Of a DNA stretch of 19,154 nt, positions 1-6,499 are shown piece after piece; position 1 is the stretch's first letter; every line of letters begins with the position of its first letter. Origin of the DNA: SW10 sp965657795 (GTDB lineage Bacteria > Verrucomicrobiota > Verrucomicrobiia > Verrucomicrobiales > Akkermansiaceae); contig CBFHQJ010000098.1 in assembly GCA_965657795.1 (NCBI GenBank), positions 1 to 19,154 of the forward strand, written 5' to 3'. Made by a program: the position numbers and the translations under genes. The notes under the pieces were generated by a model. It searched no databases. It was not told the DNA's origin and saw only the letters and a list, made by a program, of their open reading frames with translations.

Positions 1-717
1 GGAATGTTCCCTCACCTCTTTCAGCATTGGCTGACAGCAAAGAGCGCGAAAAGCTTCAAGCTCACCGTTGTCGCGCACCCGATTTGCATCGCCATCGTCT
101 GGGTCCCCTGTGTCCTCATCGGCATCTGGGCCACCGGGCTCTTCCCGTCGAATATCCCCAGCGGAGCCATCCTCGCCAAAACGGTTGGAGTTCTTGTAAA
201 AGACCCCATCATTGTTGGCTTGGTCACCGCGGGTATCCTCGCCGCCATCATGTCCTCGCTCGATTCCCAGTTCCTGTGCCTCGGCACCATGTTCACCAAC
301 GACATCGTCCTCCACCGGGCCAAAAAGGAATACTCGGACAAACAAATCCTCTTCATGGCCCGCGCCTTCATTGTCGCCATCGTTGTCCTTACTTACATTG
401 TTGCCCTTCTTCTCTATGAGAGAAGCGTCTTTGATCTCGCCATCTGGTGCTTCTCCGGCTTCGCCGCTTTGACCCCGCTTGTCATCGCCGCCCTCTACTG
501 GAAGCGCGCGACCAAAGTAGGAGCTTACTCCTGCGTCATCGCAGTCTTTATCAGCTGGCTCACCTTCTTTGCAATGTCAGGGTTCGGTGGCGAATACTTC
601 GTCTTTGGAGGCATCGTCCCCGCCGCCATCATGTGGTTCATCGGAGCCGCCGCCATGATCATCGGCTCGCTCGCCTCGGAACCACCGAGCGAAAAAACCC
701 TCGCCAAGTTTTTCTAA
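1..717 (+). CDS. Sodium/solute symporter (SSS family), 3' part only
   Basis: This is the C-terminal ~238 residues of an inner-membrane Na+-coupled solute transporter; the frame is open to the left edge, so the ATG at 4 is an internal Met and the true start lies outside the window. About six hydrophobic segments are visible: LTVVAHPICIAIVWVPCVL near the beginning, then the GLVTAGILAAIMSSLDSQF stretch, then four more to the end. The AAIMSSLDSQ...TNDIV segment matches the conserved SSS signature, in which small hydroxyl residues help form the second Na+ site (family knowledge). The HLFQHWLTAKSAKSFK start is also typical of the family, where a loop before a helix reads like P-H-x-x-Q-R. The substrate cannot be told from this fragment. 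The gene ends with TAA and is followed 34 nt later by a strong terminator, so it is transcriptionally separate from the next operon. Confidence 0.9.
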   Translation, partial: GMFPHLFQHWLTAKSAKSFKLTVVAHPICIAIVWVPCVLIGIWATGLFPSNIPSGAILAKTVGVLVKDPIIVGLVTAGILAAIMSSLDSQFLCLGTMFTNDIVLHRAKKEYSDKQILFMARAFIVAIVVLTYIVALLLYERSVFDLAIWCFSGFAALTPLVIAALYWKRATKVGAYSCVIAVFISWLTFFAMSGFGGEYFVFGGIVPAAIMWFIGAAAMIIGSLASEPPSEKTLAKFF

Positions 718-751
718 AGCACTGATTGAGAAAATTTCCAGTCATTCAACT

Positions 752-777
752 CCCGGGCCGGCCCCGGGGGTTTTTGT
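752..777 (+). terminator. Rho-independent terminator after the symporter gene
   Basis: A six-base all-GC stem (CCCGGG at 752-757 pairing with CCCGGG at 763-768, loop CCGGC) is followed by GG and TTTTTGTTT. It sits 34 nt after the symporter stop. The remaining ~90 nt up to the next start at 868 show no clear promoter boxes or Shine-Dalgarno sequence, though the promoter of the MoxR operon must lie there or further upstream. Confidence 0.8.
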
Positions 778-867
778 TTCAACACTCGCCGCGCCGGATG
801 AAATTCCCAGTTCCATCCTTCCCCTGATCCCATCAAAACGCTATTTGCCTTAGCCTCTTCCCGATCC

Positions 868-1860
868 ATGAGTGACGATAAATCTTCCCCTGCCAAAACC
901 GCTGCCTACCTTGCAGATATTCGTGAACGTGTCGGACGAATCGTCGTCGGTCAGGATGTTGTCGTCGAACGAACCCTCATCGCTCTTCTGACATCCGGCC
1001 ACCTCCTCCTCGAAGGAATGCCCGGCCTCGCCAAAACCCTTCTCGTCAACACGATCTCCAAGGCTCTCCACCTCGACTTTAAACGCGTCCAATTCACCAT
1101 CGACCTCCTCCCGTCCGACATCCTGGGCACCGAGATCCTAGACGAAAAGTCCGGCGAATTTCGTACTCACAAAGGCCCCATCTTCACCAATCTCCTTCTC
1201 ACCGACGAAATCAACCGCGCAGCCCCCAAAGTCCAGGGAGCGCTCCTCGAATCCATGCAGGAACGCAAGGTCACCCTCGGTGCTGAAACCTTCTCGCTTC
1301 CCACCCCCTTCCTGGTGATCGCGACCCAAAACCCGATTGAGCAATCCGGAACCTTCGAGCTCCCCGAAGCCCAACTCGACCGCTTCATGCTTTGCCACCG
1401 CCTGGGCTATCCCAAGCCTGAAGAAGAAGAGGAAATTCTCCGCCGGAACCTCAAGCTCGGCGTTGAAAAAAAAGGCGAAGGAGCGGTTGCCCGAACCGAG
1501 TTCGATCTCGTCACCGATGACGCCGTGGGCACCCCGCAGGATCTCGTCGATGCCATGGAAGCCACCCACGACATTCACGTCAGTGAAGTTTTCCTGAAAC
1601 ACGTTGTCGACATCGTGGAACGCACCCGCAAGCACCCCGACCTCGAAATGGGCTGCTCACCCCGCGCCGGCATTTCGCTACTGAAAGCCTCCCGTGCCCG
1701 AGCCCTCATTCACGGACGCGACTACGCCATCCCCGAAGACCTCTTCGCCCTTGCCGAAGACGTCTGCCTCCACCGCATCCGCCTCTCATACGAGGCCCTC
1801 GCCGAAGGAAAAACACCCCAAGCCGTCCTTCAGCAAATCCTTAACGATTCCATCTCCTAA
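868..1860 (+). CDS. MoxR-family AAA+ ATPase
   Basis: This 330-residue cytoplasmic AAA+ ATPase of the MoxR family is the usual full length. Visible motifs are Walker A GMPGLAKT (residues 50-57), Walker B LLTDE (about 110-114) followed by INRAAPKVQ, sensor-1 ATQNP (152-156), and the EAQLDRF segment (167-173) that carries the arginine-finger region. The C-terminal lid includes GCSPRAGISLLKASRARA. MoxR ATPases work with VWA-domain proteins, probably as chaperones for maturation of enzymes or envelope complexes; that is family knowledge. The gene heads a five-gene operon of the DUF58/VWA type, which supports the assignment. The ATG at 868 gives a normal N-terminus. No Shine-Dalgarno sequence is evident. 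A 43-nt gap carrying a repeat separates it from the next gene. Confidence 0.95.
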   Translation: MSDDKSSPAKTAAYLADIRERVGRIVVGQDVVVERTLIALLTSGHLLLEGMPGLAKTLLVNTISKALHLDFKRVQFTIDLLPSDILGTEILDEKSGEFRTHKGPIFTNLLLTDEINRAAPKVQGALLESMQERKVTLGAETFSLPTPFLVIATQNPIEQSGTFELPEAQLDRFMLCHRLGYPKPEEEEEILRRNLKLGVEKKGEGAVARTEFDLVTDDAVGTPQDLVDAMEATHDIHVSEVFLKHVVDIVERTRKHPDLEMGCSPRAGISLLKASRARALIHGRDYAIPEDLFALAEDVCLHRIRLSYEALAEGKTPQAVLQQILNDSIS

Positions 1861-1870
1861 ACCGCAGTCA

Positions 1871-1903
1871 TTCAAATCTCACTGTTCAGATCTCAAATCT
1901 CAA
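1871..1903 (+). repeat. Copy 1 of TTCAGATCTCAAAT repeat, abutting the DUF58 start
   Basis: The gap between the MoxR stop (1860) and the DUF58 ATG (1904) consists almost entirely of degenerate units of AAATCTC type. TTCAAATCTCA occurs at 1871-1881, and the 14-mer TTCAGATCTCAAAT at 1885-1898 runs into CTCAA and then the start codon. The same 14-mer recurs exactly at 2796 and 3554. There is no purine-rich Shine-Dalgarno sequence in the gap. Confidence 0.85.
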
Positions 1904-2758
1904 ATGCCCCGCCTTTCCGACCAGCAAACCAAGCCACTCGACTCCCGGCAGTTTTTGCTCGCCGTGAAACGTCTGGCCGATTCCTTGTCGTATGGCACCG
2001 ACCGCTCCCCCTTCCTTGGCCAAGGCCTCGAATACGTCCAGTCCCGCCAATACGTTCCCGGCGACCCGGTCAAAGCCATCGATTGGCGCATCACCGCCCG
2101 AACCGGCAAGGTTCACGTTAAGGAATACGAATCGCCCAAATCACTTCCGGTCTGGTTCATCGTCGACACCTCGGCCTCGATGGCCCTGTCCTCGACCAAG
2201 GTTTCCAAATATCAAATCGCCACCCAAATCGCGGGCGGTCTGGCCCTCGCTTCCATCGATCGGGTCTCACCAGTCGGCATCCTCGGAGCGGGATCTCGCG
2301 ACCTCAACGTCAAGCCCTCCCTCTCGCGCGAAACAATTCTCCAGTGGCTTCACGAACTCCGAACCTACCAGTTCAATGAACCCACCCGACTCGGCGAAAA
2401 ACTCCTCGCCCTCAACCCCTCCCTGGGCGAAAGTTCACTAATCTTCGTACTTTCCGACCTCCACGACCCCGGCGCGATCCCGGCGCTCAAACTTCTGGGC
2501 CACCGCCACGATCTCGTCGTCATCCCACTCCGGGATCCGGCCGAAGACGCCCTCCCGGGAGCCGGCTTCATCCGGGGACGCGAAGTCGAAACCGGGCGCG
2601 AAGCCACCCTCTCGGCCAAGAAGCAATTCACCTCGCTGGAAGCCCTGACCACCGCTCTCAAAAAAGCCTCCCTCGATCACTTCCCCGTTCGTACCGACCG
2701 ACCCTTCCTTGCATCTCTTCGCCTCTTCCTGCAATCCCGCAACCTTCTCTCGCGATGA
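1904..2758 (+). CDS. DUF58 domain protein (VWA-like, MoxR-associated)
   Basis: This is a 284-residue protein of the DUF58 family, which is regularly encoded next to MoxR. The signature is clear: PGDPVKAIDWRITARTGKVHVKEYE (residues 52-76) and the metal-ion site DTSAS (88-92) of the degenerate VWA fold; a later VLSDLHD strand fits the second acidic site. No membrane segment or signal peptide is seen, so it is probably cytoplasmic, as in many family members. The frame is open further upstream to 1694, but that part overlaps the MoxR gene and reads as low-complexity S/P/K. The ATG at 1904 begins where the family homology begins. Its TGA overlaps the next ATG (ATGA at 2755-2758), which suggests translational coupling. 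Its exact biochemical role is unknown; in family terms it is a likely partner of the ATPase. Confidence 0.92.
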   Translation: MPRLSDQQTKPLDSRQFLLAVKRLADSLSYGTDRSPFLGQGLEYVQSRQYVPGDPVKAIDWRITARTGKVHVKEYESPKSLPVWFIVDTSASMALSSTKVSKYQIATQIAGGLALASIDRVSPVGILGAGSRDLNVKPSLSRETILQWLHELRTYQFNEPTRLGEKLLALNPSLGESSLIFVLSDLHDPGAIPALKLLGHRHDLVVIPLRDPAEDALPGAGFIRGREVETGREATLSAKKQFTSLEALTTALKKASLDHFPVRTDRPFLASLRLFLQSRNLLSR

Positions 2759-3546
2759 TCAAACTTCTCATTCTCATCGCCCTCCTCTTCCAATTTTCAG
2801 ATCTCAAATCCCAGATCTCAAACTTCGAAGCCCCGCTTGGATTTCCCGAAAAAATTGAAGACCTGTACATTCCCGGCTCTCAGGTCGAAGTCATTCCCCG
2901 GACCAACAACGAATCTTCCCTTGTCGTCCGGCTCCTCAGGGTCAAACCAGCCGCCGACGGCTTCCGCTACGATCTCGAAATCTATGCGCTCGATCCCGGC
3001 ACCCACCGGATTGCCGATTTTCTCCGCTACGCCGGCACCCGCTCTTCCGTCGAAAATCTCGAAGCTACTTTTGAAGTCACCACCATTCACCCGCTCGACA
3101 CCCTCCCGAAACCATCTGATCCGGAACCGGTCGAACCTGGTAAACTCGGAGGTTACAAAACCCTGATCATCATTCTTGGGATCCTCTGGGCTTTGATTTT
3201 TCTCGTCATCATCTTTTACCGTAAAAAACAGGTGGCAGACTTCGTCGCGGAGAACCCGCCACCCACACTTCATGAAAAACTCCAAGTGCTCGTTTCCTCA
3301 GCATCGCAGGGCGAGTTAACCGATCGCGAACAAGCCAATCTCGAGCGCCTCATTCTAGGGCACTGGAAAAAGAAGATCCCCGAAATCGGCTCCCTCACAC
3401 CAGCCCGCGCCCTCGTTGAACTCCGCAAGCACCCGGAAGCTTCCCCGCTTATCCTCAAACTCGAGGAATGGCTTCACTCCCCTAATCAGGATCTCTCCCG
3501 CGACGAAATCCTCCCCCTCCTGAAGCCCTACCAAAGTAAGTCTTAG
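2755..3546 (+). CDS. Membrane protein in MoxR/VWA operon (DUF4381-like position)
   Basis: This 263-residue protein has a hydrophobic N-terminus (MIKLLILIALLFQF), an outer domain of about 110 residues, one central membrane span (residues 135-155, LIIILGILWALIFLVIIFY) followed by basic RKKQ, and a cytoplasmic tail (160-263) with helical segments such as TLHEKLQVLV and RALVELRKHPEASP. In MoxR-DUF58-VWA operons this slot is commonly filled by a short single-span protein such as DUF4381, and the span plus Pro/Ala-rich helical tail fit, but I cannot confirm the family from sequence alone. The start is fixed by the ATGA overlap with the DUF58 gene. The N-terminal signal region is unusual because residues 14-24 (about SDLKSQISNFE) are encoded by the operon repeat. 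No convincing Ala-x-Ala cleavage site is visible there, so the N-terminus may stay as an anchor. Confidence 0.75.
   Translation: MIKLLILIALLFQFSDLKSQISNFEAPLGFPEKIEDLYIPGSQVEVIPRTNNESSLVVRLLRVKPAADGFRYDLEIYALDPGTHRIADFLRYAGTRSSVENLEATFEVTTIHPLDTLPKPSDPEPVEPGKLGGYKTLIIILGILWALIFLVIIFYRKKQVADFVAENPPPTLHEKLQVLVSSASQGELTDREQANLERLILGHWKKKIPEIGSLTPARALVELRKHPEASPLILKLEEWLHSPNQDLSRDEILPLLKPYQSKS
2794..2829 (+). repeat. Copy 2 of TTCAGATCTCAAAT repeat, inside a coding sequence
   Basis: The exact 14-mer lies at 2796-2809, followed by the variant unit CCAGATCTCAAAC at 2811-2823. Unlike the other two copies this one is about 40 nt inside the gene that starts at 2755. It is in frame and encodes SDLKSQISN in the signal region. 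The same reading appears upstream of the DUF58 start, where copy 1 would read SDLKSQ then Met. Confidence 0.85.
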
Positions 3547-3551
3547 CTCAA

Positions 3552-3586
3552 GGTTCAGATCTCAAATTTCAAATCTCAAATCTCAG
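3552..3586 (+). repeat. Copy 3 of TTCAGATCTCAAAT repeat, abutting the BatA-like start
   Basis: The 14-mer at 3554-3567 is followed by TTCAAATCTCA (3568-3578), which is also present in copy 1, and by AATCTCAG immediately before the TTG start at 3587. It fills the 40-nt gap between the two genes and leaves no room for a Shine-Dalgarno sequence. Confidence 0.85.
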
Positions 3587-4504
3587 TTGTCCTTCGCCCA
3601 TCCCATCGTTCTCATCGCGCTCGCCATTCCGGTCCTTCTGATCGTGTTTCAATGGATCACGCGTACGCGCTCCCTCCCGCTGCCGTTCGACCATCAGCAA
3701 ATGGCCGACCGAAAATTTTTGGGCGTTGTTCTAAATCTCGTGAACACCCTGCCACACCTCGTGCTGGCGACGCTAATTCTCATCGCCGCGGGTCCCCGCT
3801 CTTTCGAAAGACCCAAATCAGAGCGCGAGCTCACCAACATCCTTTTCTGCCTGGACGTCTCTGGCTCCATGGTCGCCAGCTTTGGCGCGGGAGATCGCTA
3901 CGATGCAGCCATGGCATCGCTCAATGAATTCCTGGATTACCGCGAGGGCGACGCCTTCTCACTCATGGTCTTTGGTGGTGACAACCTCCGCTGGGTTCCT
4001 CTCACCACCGATGTTTCCGCCTTCCGAAACGCGCCCAACTTCCTCCACCCCCGCCAACTTCCTTCTTGGTTCAACGGTGGCACTTTCATTGGCAAAGCGC
4101 TCAAACAAGGGCAGAAAGAACTCCTCGCTTCCGAGAGCGGAGACCGCATGATCATTCTCCTTTCGGATGGAGCCAGCTTCGACCTTTCAAATGGTAATGA
4201 TGTGAAGATCGCGCGCGAACTCGAAGAAAACAACATTACTGTTTACGCCATCCACATCGGAGGTGGCGCACCACCGGCCGAGGTCTCAGTGGTCACCTCG
4301 ATCACGGGCGGAGAGACTTTCGCCGCAGGCGATCCCGATGCTTTGAAAGCGGTCTTCCAAAGGATTGATGAAATGGCGCAAGCCTCCATGGTTCGACTCA
4401 CGCCCGATCCCGTCGACAACTTCAAACCCTACGTGATCACCGCCCTTTCCCTCGCCGGACTTTACCTCCTCACGCTCTTCGGACTCCGCTACACCCCCTG
4501 GTAA
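3587..4504 (+). CDS. VWA-domain membrane protein, BatA-like
   Basis: This 305-residue protein has the architecture of BatA-type proteins: an N-terminal span (about residues 5-22), a second span (about 52-69, LPHLVLATLILIAAG), a periplasmic VWA domain, and a C-terminal span (about 283-300, VITALSLAGLYLLTLFGL). The metal-ion-dependent adhesion site is complete: DVSGS at 90-94, Thr166 in GGTFIG, and Asp194 in LLSDGAS. The start is TTG; no ATG or GTG gives a sensible N-terminus, and SFAHPIVLIALAIPVLL is the expected opening for this family. It begins directly at the end of a repeat. Its TAA overlaps the next ATG by one base (TAATG). Bat proteins were first linked to aerotolerance in Bacteroides; here the role is inferred only as envelope-located partner of the MoxR ATPase. 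Confidence 0.9.
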   Translation: MSFAHPIVLIALAIPVLLIVFQWITRTRSLPLPFDHQQMADRKFLGVVLNLVNTLPHLVLATLILIAAGPRSFERPKSERELTNILFCLDVSGSMVASFGAGDRYDAAMASLNEFLDYREGDAFSLMVFGGDNLRWVPLTTDVSAFRNAPNFLHPRQLPSWFNGGTFIGKALKQGQKELLASESGDRMIILLSDGASFDLSNGNDVKIARELEENNITVYAIHIGGGAPPAEVSVVTSITGGETFAAGDPDALKAVFQRIDEMAQASMVRLTPDPVDNFKPYVITALSLAGLYLLTLFGLRYTPW

Positions 4505-5487
4505 TGTTCGTCCCCATCCTCGTCGCCGCCACCACCGCCGTTCTTGCGACCGGAGCGGAAGTGCTTCATTCGCTTCGCATCAGAAAAGTTCGTCACCTCG
4601 CATTTGGCCCAACCGGAAGCTTCTCGCCCCTCACCTTTCTTGCTCCGATCCTAAAGATCCTTTTCCTGAGCGGCCTGGCTTGGTCACTCACCACACTCTA
4701 CTTGCTGGAGCCAAAAGCCCACCGATCCCAAGTCGAGGAAGTCGAGGCAAAGGAACGACGGCACCTCCTTCTCGTGCTCGATGTCTCCCCGTCGATGAAG
4801 CTAAAAGACTCCGGCGAAGACTCCGGGCTGACTCGAACACAACGTTCCTCAAAACTCGTGCAATCACTCCTAAAACGCACCACGGACGACAAACTCCACA
4901 TCACAATGGTGGCAGTTTACAACGGAGCCAAACCGGTGGTGGAAGAAAGCCGTGATCTTGAAGTCATTCTCAATTTCCTCGACGGCATGGACATGTCATC
5001 CGTCTTCCCGGTCGGCAAAACCCGGCTCTTTGATGGCCTGGAGGAAGCCGCCAAGATCGCGCGCGACTGGCCTTCCAATTCCGCCACTCTTCTCCTCGTC
5101 AGCGATGGCGATACCGTCCCAGCCACCGGCATGCCCAAGATGCCCCCCTCCATCGGCGGGGTCCTTGTAATGGGCGTGGGCAACCCGACCAAAGGATCGA
5201 TGATTGACGGAAGGCAGTCGCGCCAGGACGTCGGTGCGCTCCAACAAATCGCCTCGCGCCTGGGCGGTCAGTATCACGATGGCAACATGCGGCATGTCCC
5301 CAGCTCGGTCCTCAATGATCTCGGATCGCTTAAGACCGAAGACGAAGAGCGCAAACTCACCCTACGCGAATATGCTCTTATCACCGGCGTGACCTCGGCC
5401 CTCGGGCTCGCCCTAATCTCAGTTCTGCTCTACTTCTTCGCGAGCCCCTTCAAACCAGGGCCCCAGGCTTCGAAAAGCCCAAAGTGA
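4504..5487 (+). CDS. VWA-domain membrane protein, BatB-like
   Basis: This is a 327-residue second VWA protein, coupled to the BatA-like gene by a TAATG overlap. It has two N-terminal hydrophobic segments (about residues 2-20 and 44-68), a VWA domain with an intact metal site (DVSPS at 93-97, Thr173 in KTRLFDG, Asp201 in LLVSDGD), and a C-terminal span (about 292-313, ending YFFASPF). Paired VWA membrane proteins at the end of a MoxR operon fit the BatA/BatB arrangement. Some operons continue with a TPR protein and BatD, but here a strong terminator follows 55 nt after the stop, so those partners are absent or elsewhere. The C-terminus is short and basic (KPGPQASKSPK) and presumably cytoplasmic. 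Confidence 0.88.
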   Translation: MFVPILVAATTAVLATGAEVLHSLRIRKVRHLAFGPTGSFSPLTFLAPILKILFLSGLAWSLTTLYLLEPKAHRSQVEEVEAKERRHLLLVLDVSPSMKLKDSGEDSGLTRTQRSSKLVQSLLKRTTDDKLHITMVAVYNGAKPVVEESRDLEVILNFLDGMDMSSVFPVGKTRLFDGLEEAAKIARDWPSNSATLLLVSDGDTVPATGMPKMPPSIGGVLVMGVGNPTKGSMIDGRQSRQDVGALQQIASRLGGQYHDGNMRHVPSSVLNDLGSLKTEDEERKLTLREYALITGVTSALGLALISVLLYFFASPFKPGPQASKSPK

Positions 5488-5542
5488 GCACCTGTCTCTC
5501 TGAAAGATTGGATTGAGTGGGATTGCATCAAAACGGTCGACG

Positions 5543-5584
5543 AATGGTTCTTTGACCTTGTCAAAGAACCATTTCTTTTGCTTT
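5543..5584 (+). terminator. Rho-independent terminator of the MoxR/VWA operon
   Basis: A perfect 13-bp stem is formed by AATGGTTCTTTGA (5543-5555) and TCAAAGAACCATT (5561-5573) with the loop CCTTG, followed by the T-rich TCTTTTGCTTT. It ends the operon and separates it from the PEP-CTERM gene at 5625. The ~40 nt between hairpin and that start are AT-rich and may hold its promoter, but no clear boxes can be assigned. Confidence 0.9.
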
Positions 5585-5624
5585 AAATCTCACCTTCAAA
5601 CGATCAATCCTTTTACTTAATCTC

Positions 5625-6446
5625 ATGAAACAAAAACCTTTGATCATCGCCGGATTCGTCCTGACTTCCTCACTCGCCTCCGGAGCAGTCCTTTTCCAGG
5701 ACAACTTCGATGTCGCTGACAATGCAAGCTTCGACGCCTCCGATACAAGTGGTCGGCTCAGCGGAACGTTTGCCAACGACACTGTCCTGCGCGCTCACCG
5801 GGCCCAGCAACAAATCTCCGGCAATCAGCTTCTGCTGGTAAGAGGAGGGCAAGCCGCAGGGGTCCGCTTCAACCGCACCGACGTGCCCTTCGCTGCGAAC
5901 ACCCGCTTTGACTGGGCAGCAGGAGCAGCAGGCACAGCCATCACAAGCACCGGAGGCTTCACCGTCAATTTTGATTGGACACCGGACAACAACACCGCCA
6001 CCCAGTGGATCGCTTGGGTCGTGGGAACCGAAAATGGCGACACCGGCGGAGTCATCGTGAACTCCGCCCCGATCGACTACGGGATTCTCTTTCGCAAAAA
6101 CGGCGGGACCCAGCGTTTTGACAACGGCCTGGGACTCGGTGACGGCGGCAACTTTGCCACCACGGCTGGCGGCGCGACCAGCTACGCAGTCAACATCAAC
6201 TACTCCTTCGCCGACTTTAACGACGGCACCTCCGTGACGGCCGTCTCAACCGTGGACGGCACCGAGGTGGCCAATGACACCTTTGTTTGGGACAGCAACG
6301 CCGGATCCATGTATATGGAAATCGCGACCAATACCGGGGGAATGCGCATCGACAATCTCACCATTTCCACCATTCCGGAGCCGTCTTCGCTGATTCTTTC
6401 CTCCATCGCCCTTCTTGGCCTCCTCGGCCGCAGAGCACGCTCCTAG
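5625..6446 (+). CDS. PEP-CTERM-sorted secreted protein
   Basis: This 273-residue exported protein has a signal peptide (residues 1-20, KQKPLIIAGFVLTSSLASG, cleavage likely near ASG-A) and a mature domain of about 228 residues rich in Asn, Asp, Gly and Thr that looks like a beta-sandwich. It ends with a PEP-CTERM signal: IPEPSS (250-255), a hydrophobic stretch (256-267) and the basic tail RRARS. PEP-CTERM proteins are recognised by an exosortase, which is not in this window. The function of the main domain is not recognised; the alternation of short beta-like strands and FDNG/DGT turns resembles carbohydrate-binding or LamG-like surface domains, but this is only an impression. The following gene carries a near-copy of the whole domain with a different C-terminus. 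The start has no visible Shine-Dalgarno sequence. Confidence 0.9.
   Translation: MKQKPLIIAGFVLTSSLASGAVLFQDNFDVADNASFDASDTSGRLSGTFANDTVLRAHRAQQQISGNQLLLVRGGQAAGVRFNRTDVPFAANTRFDWAAGAAGTAITSTGGFTVNFDWTPDNNTATQWIAWVVGTENGDTGGVIVNSAPIDYGILFRKNGGTQRFDNGLGLGDGGNFATTAGGATSYAVNINYSFADFNDGTSVTAVSTVDGTEVANDTFVWDSNAGSMYMEIATNTGGMRIDNLTISTIPEPSSLILSSIALLGLLGRRARS
5686..6370 (+). repeat. Duplicated domain, copy 1 (in PEP-CTERM gene)
   Basis: The segment encoding residues ~21-249 is repeated at 6555-7244. By hand alignment about 30 of ~227 residues differ and there are no gaps. A 50-nt stretch is identical between 6066-6115 here and 6935-6984 in the other copy. Similarity stops at the STI/STL position just before the PEP motif. 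Confidence 0.9.
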
Positions 6447-6499
6447 AGCCTTCCCCTATTGCCGCCTCCAAAAGAGTAATCGTGAAAAACCCACACCCA

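Noticed and set aside
1694..1903. N-terminal extension of the DUF58 gene by 70 residues
   Set aside because: It overlaps the MoxR gene, reads as low-complexity Ser/Pro/Lys sequence plus the repeat, and family similarity begins at ATG 1904.
1871..3586. CRISPR-like or phase-variable array
   Set aside because: Repeat copies are separated by whole genes, units are short and degenerate, and there are no spacers of uniform length.
5583..5600. Possible fourth copy of the operon repeat (TTAAATCTCACCTTCAAA)
   Set aside because: Only about nine bases match and the diagnostic 14-mer is absent; it may be chance in AT-rich leader sequence.
6251..6446. Exosortase system in the window
   Set aside because: A PEP-CTERM substrate is present, but no exosortase or associated glycan genes are encoded here.
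6287..6499. N-terminal extension of the TSP3-like protein gene
   Set aside because: It lies out of frame over the 3' end of the PEP-CTERM gene and would bury the signal peptide that begins at ATG 6500.
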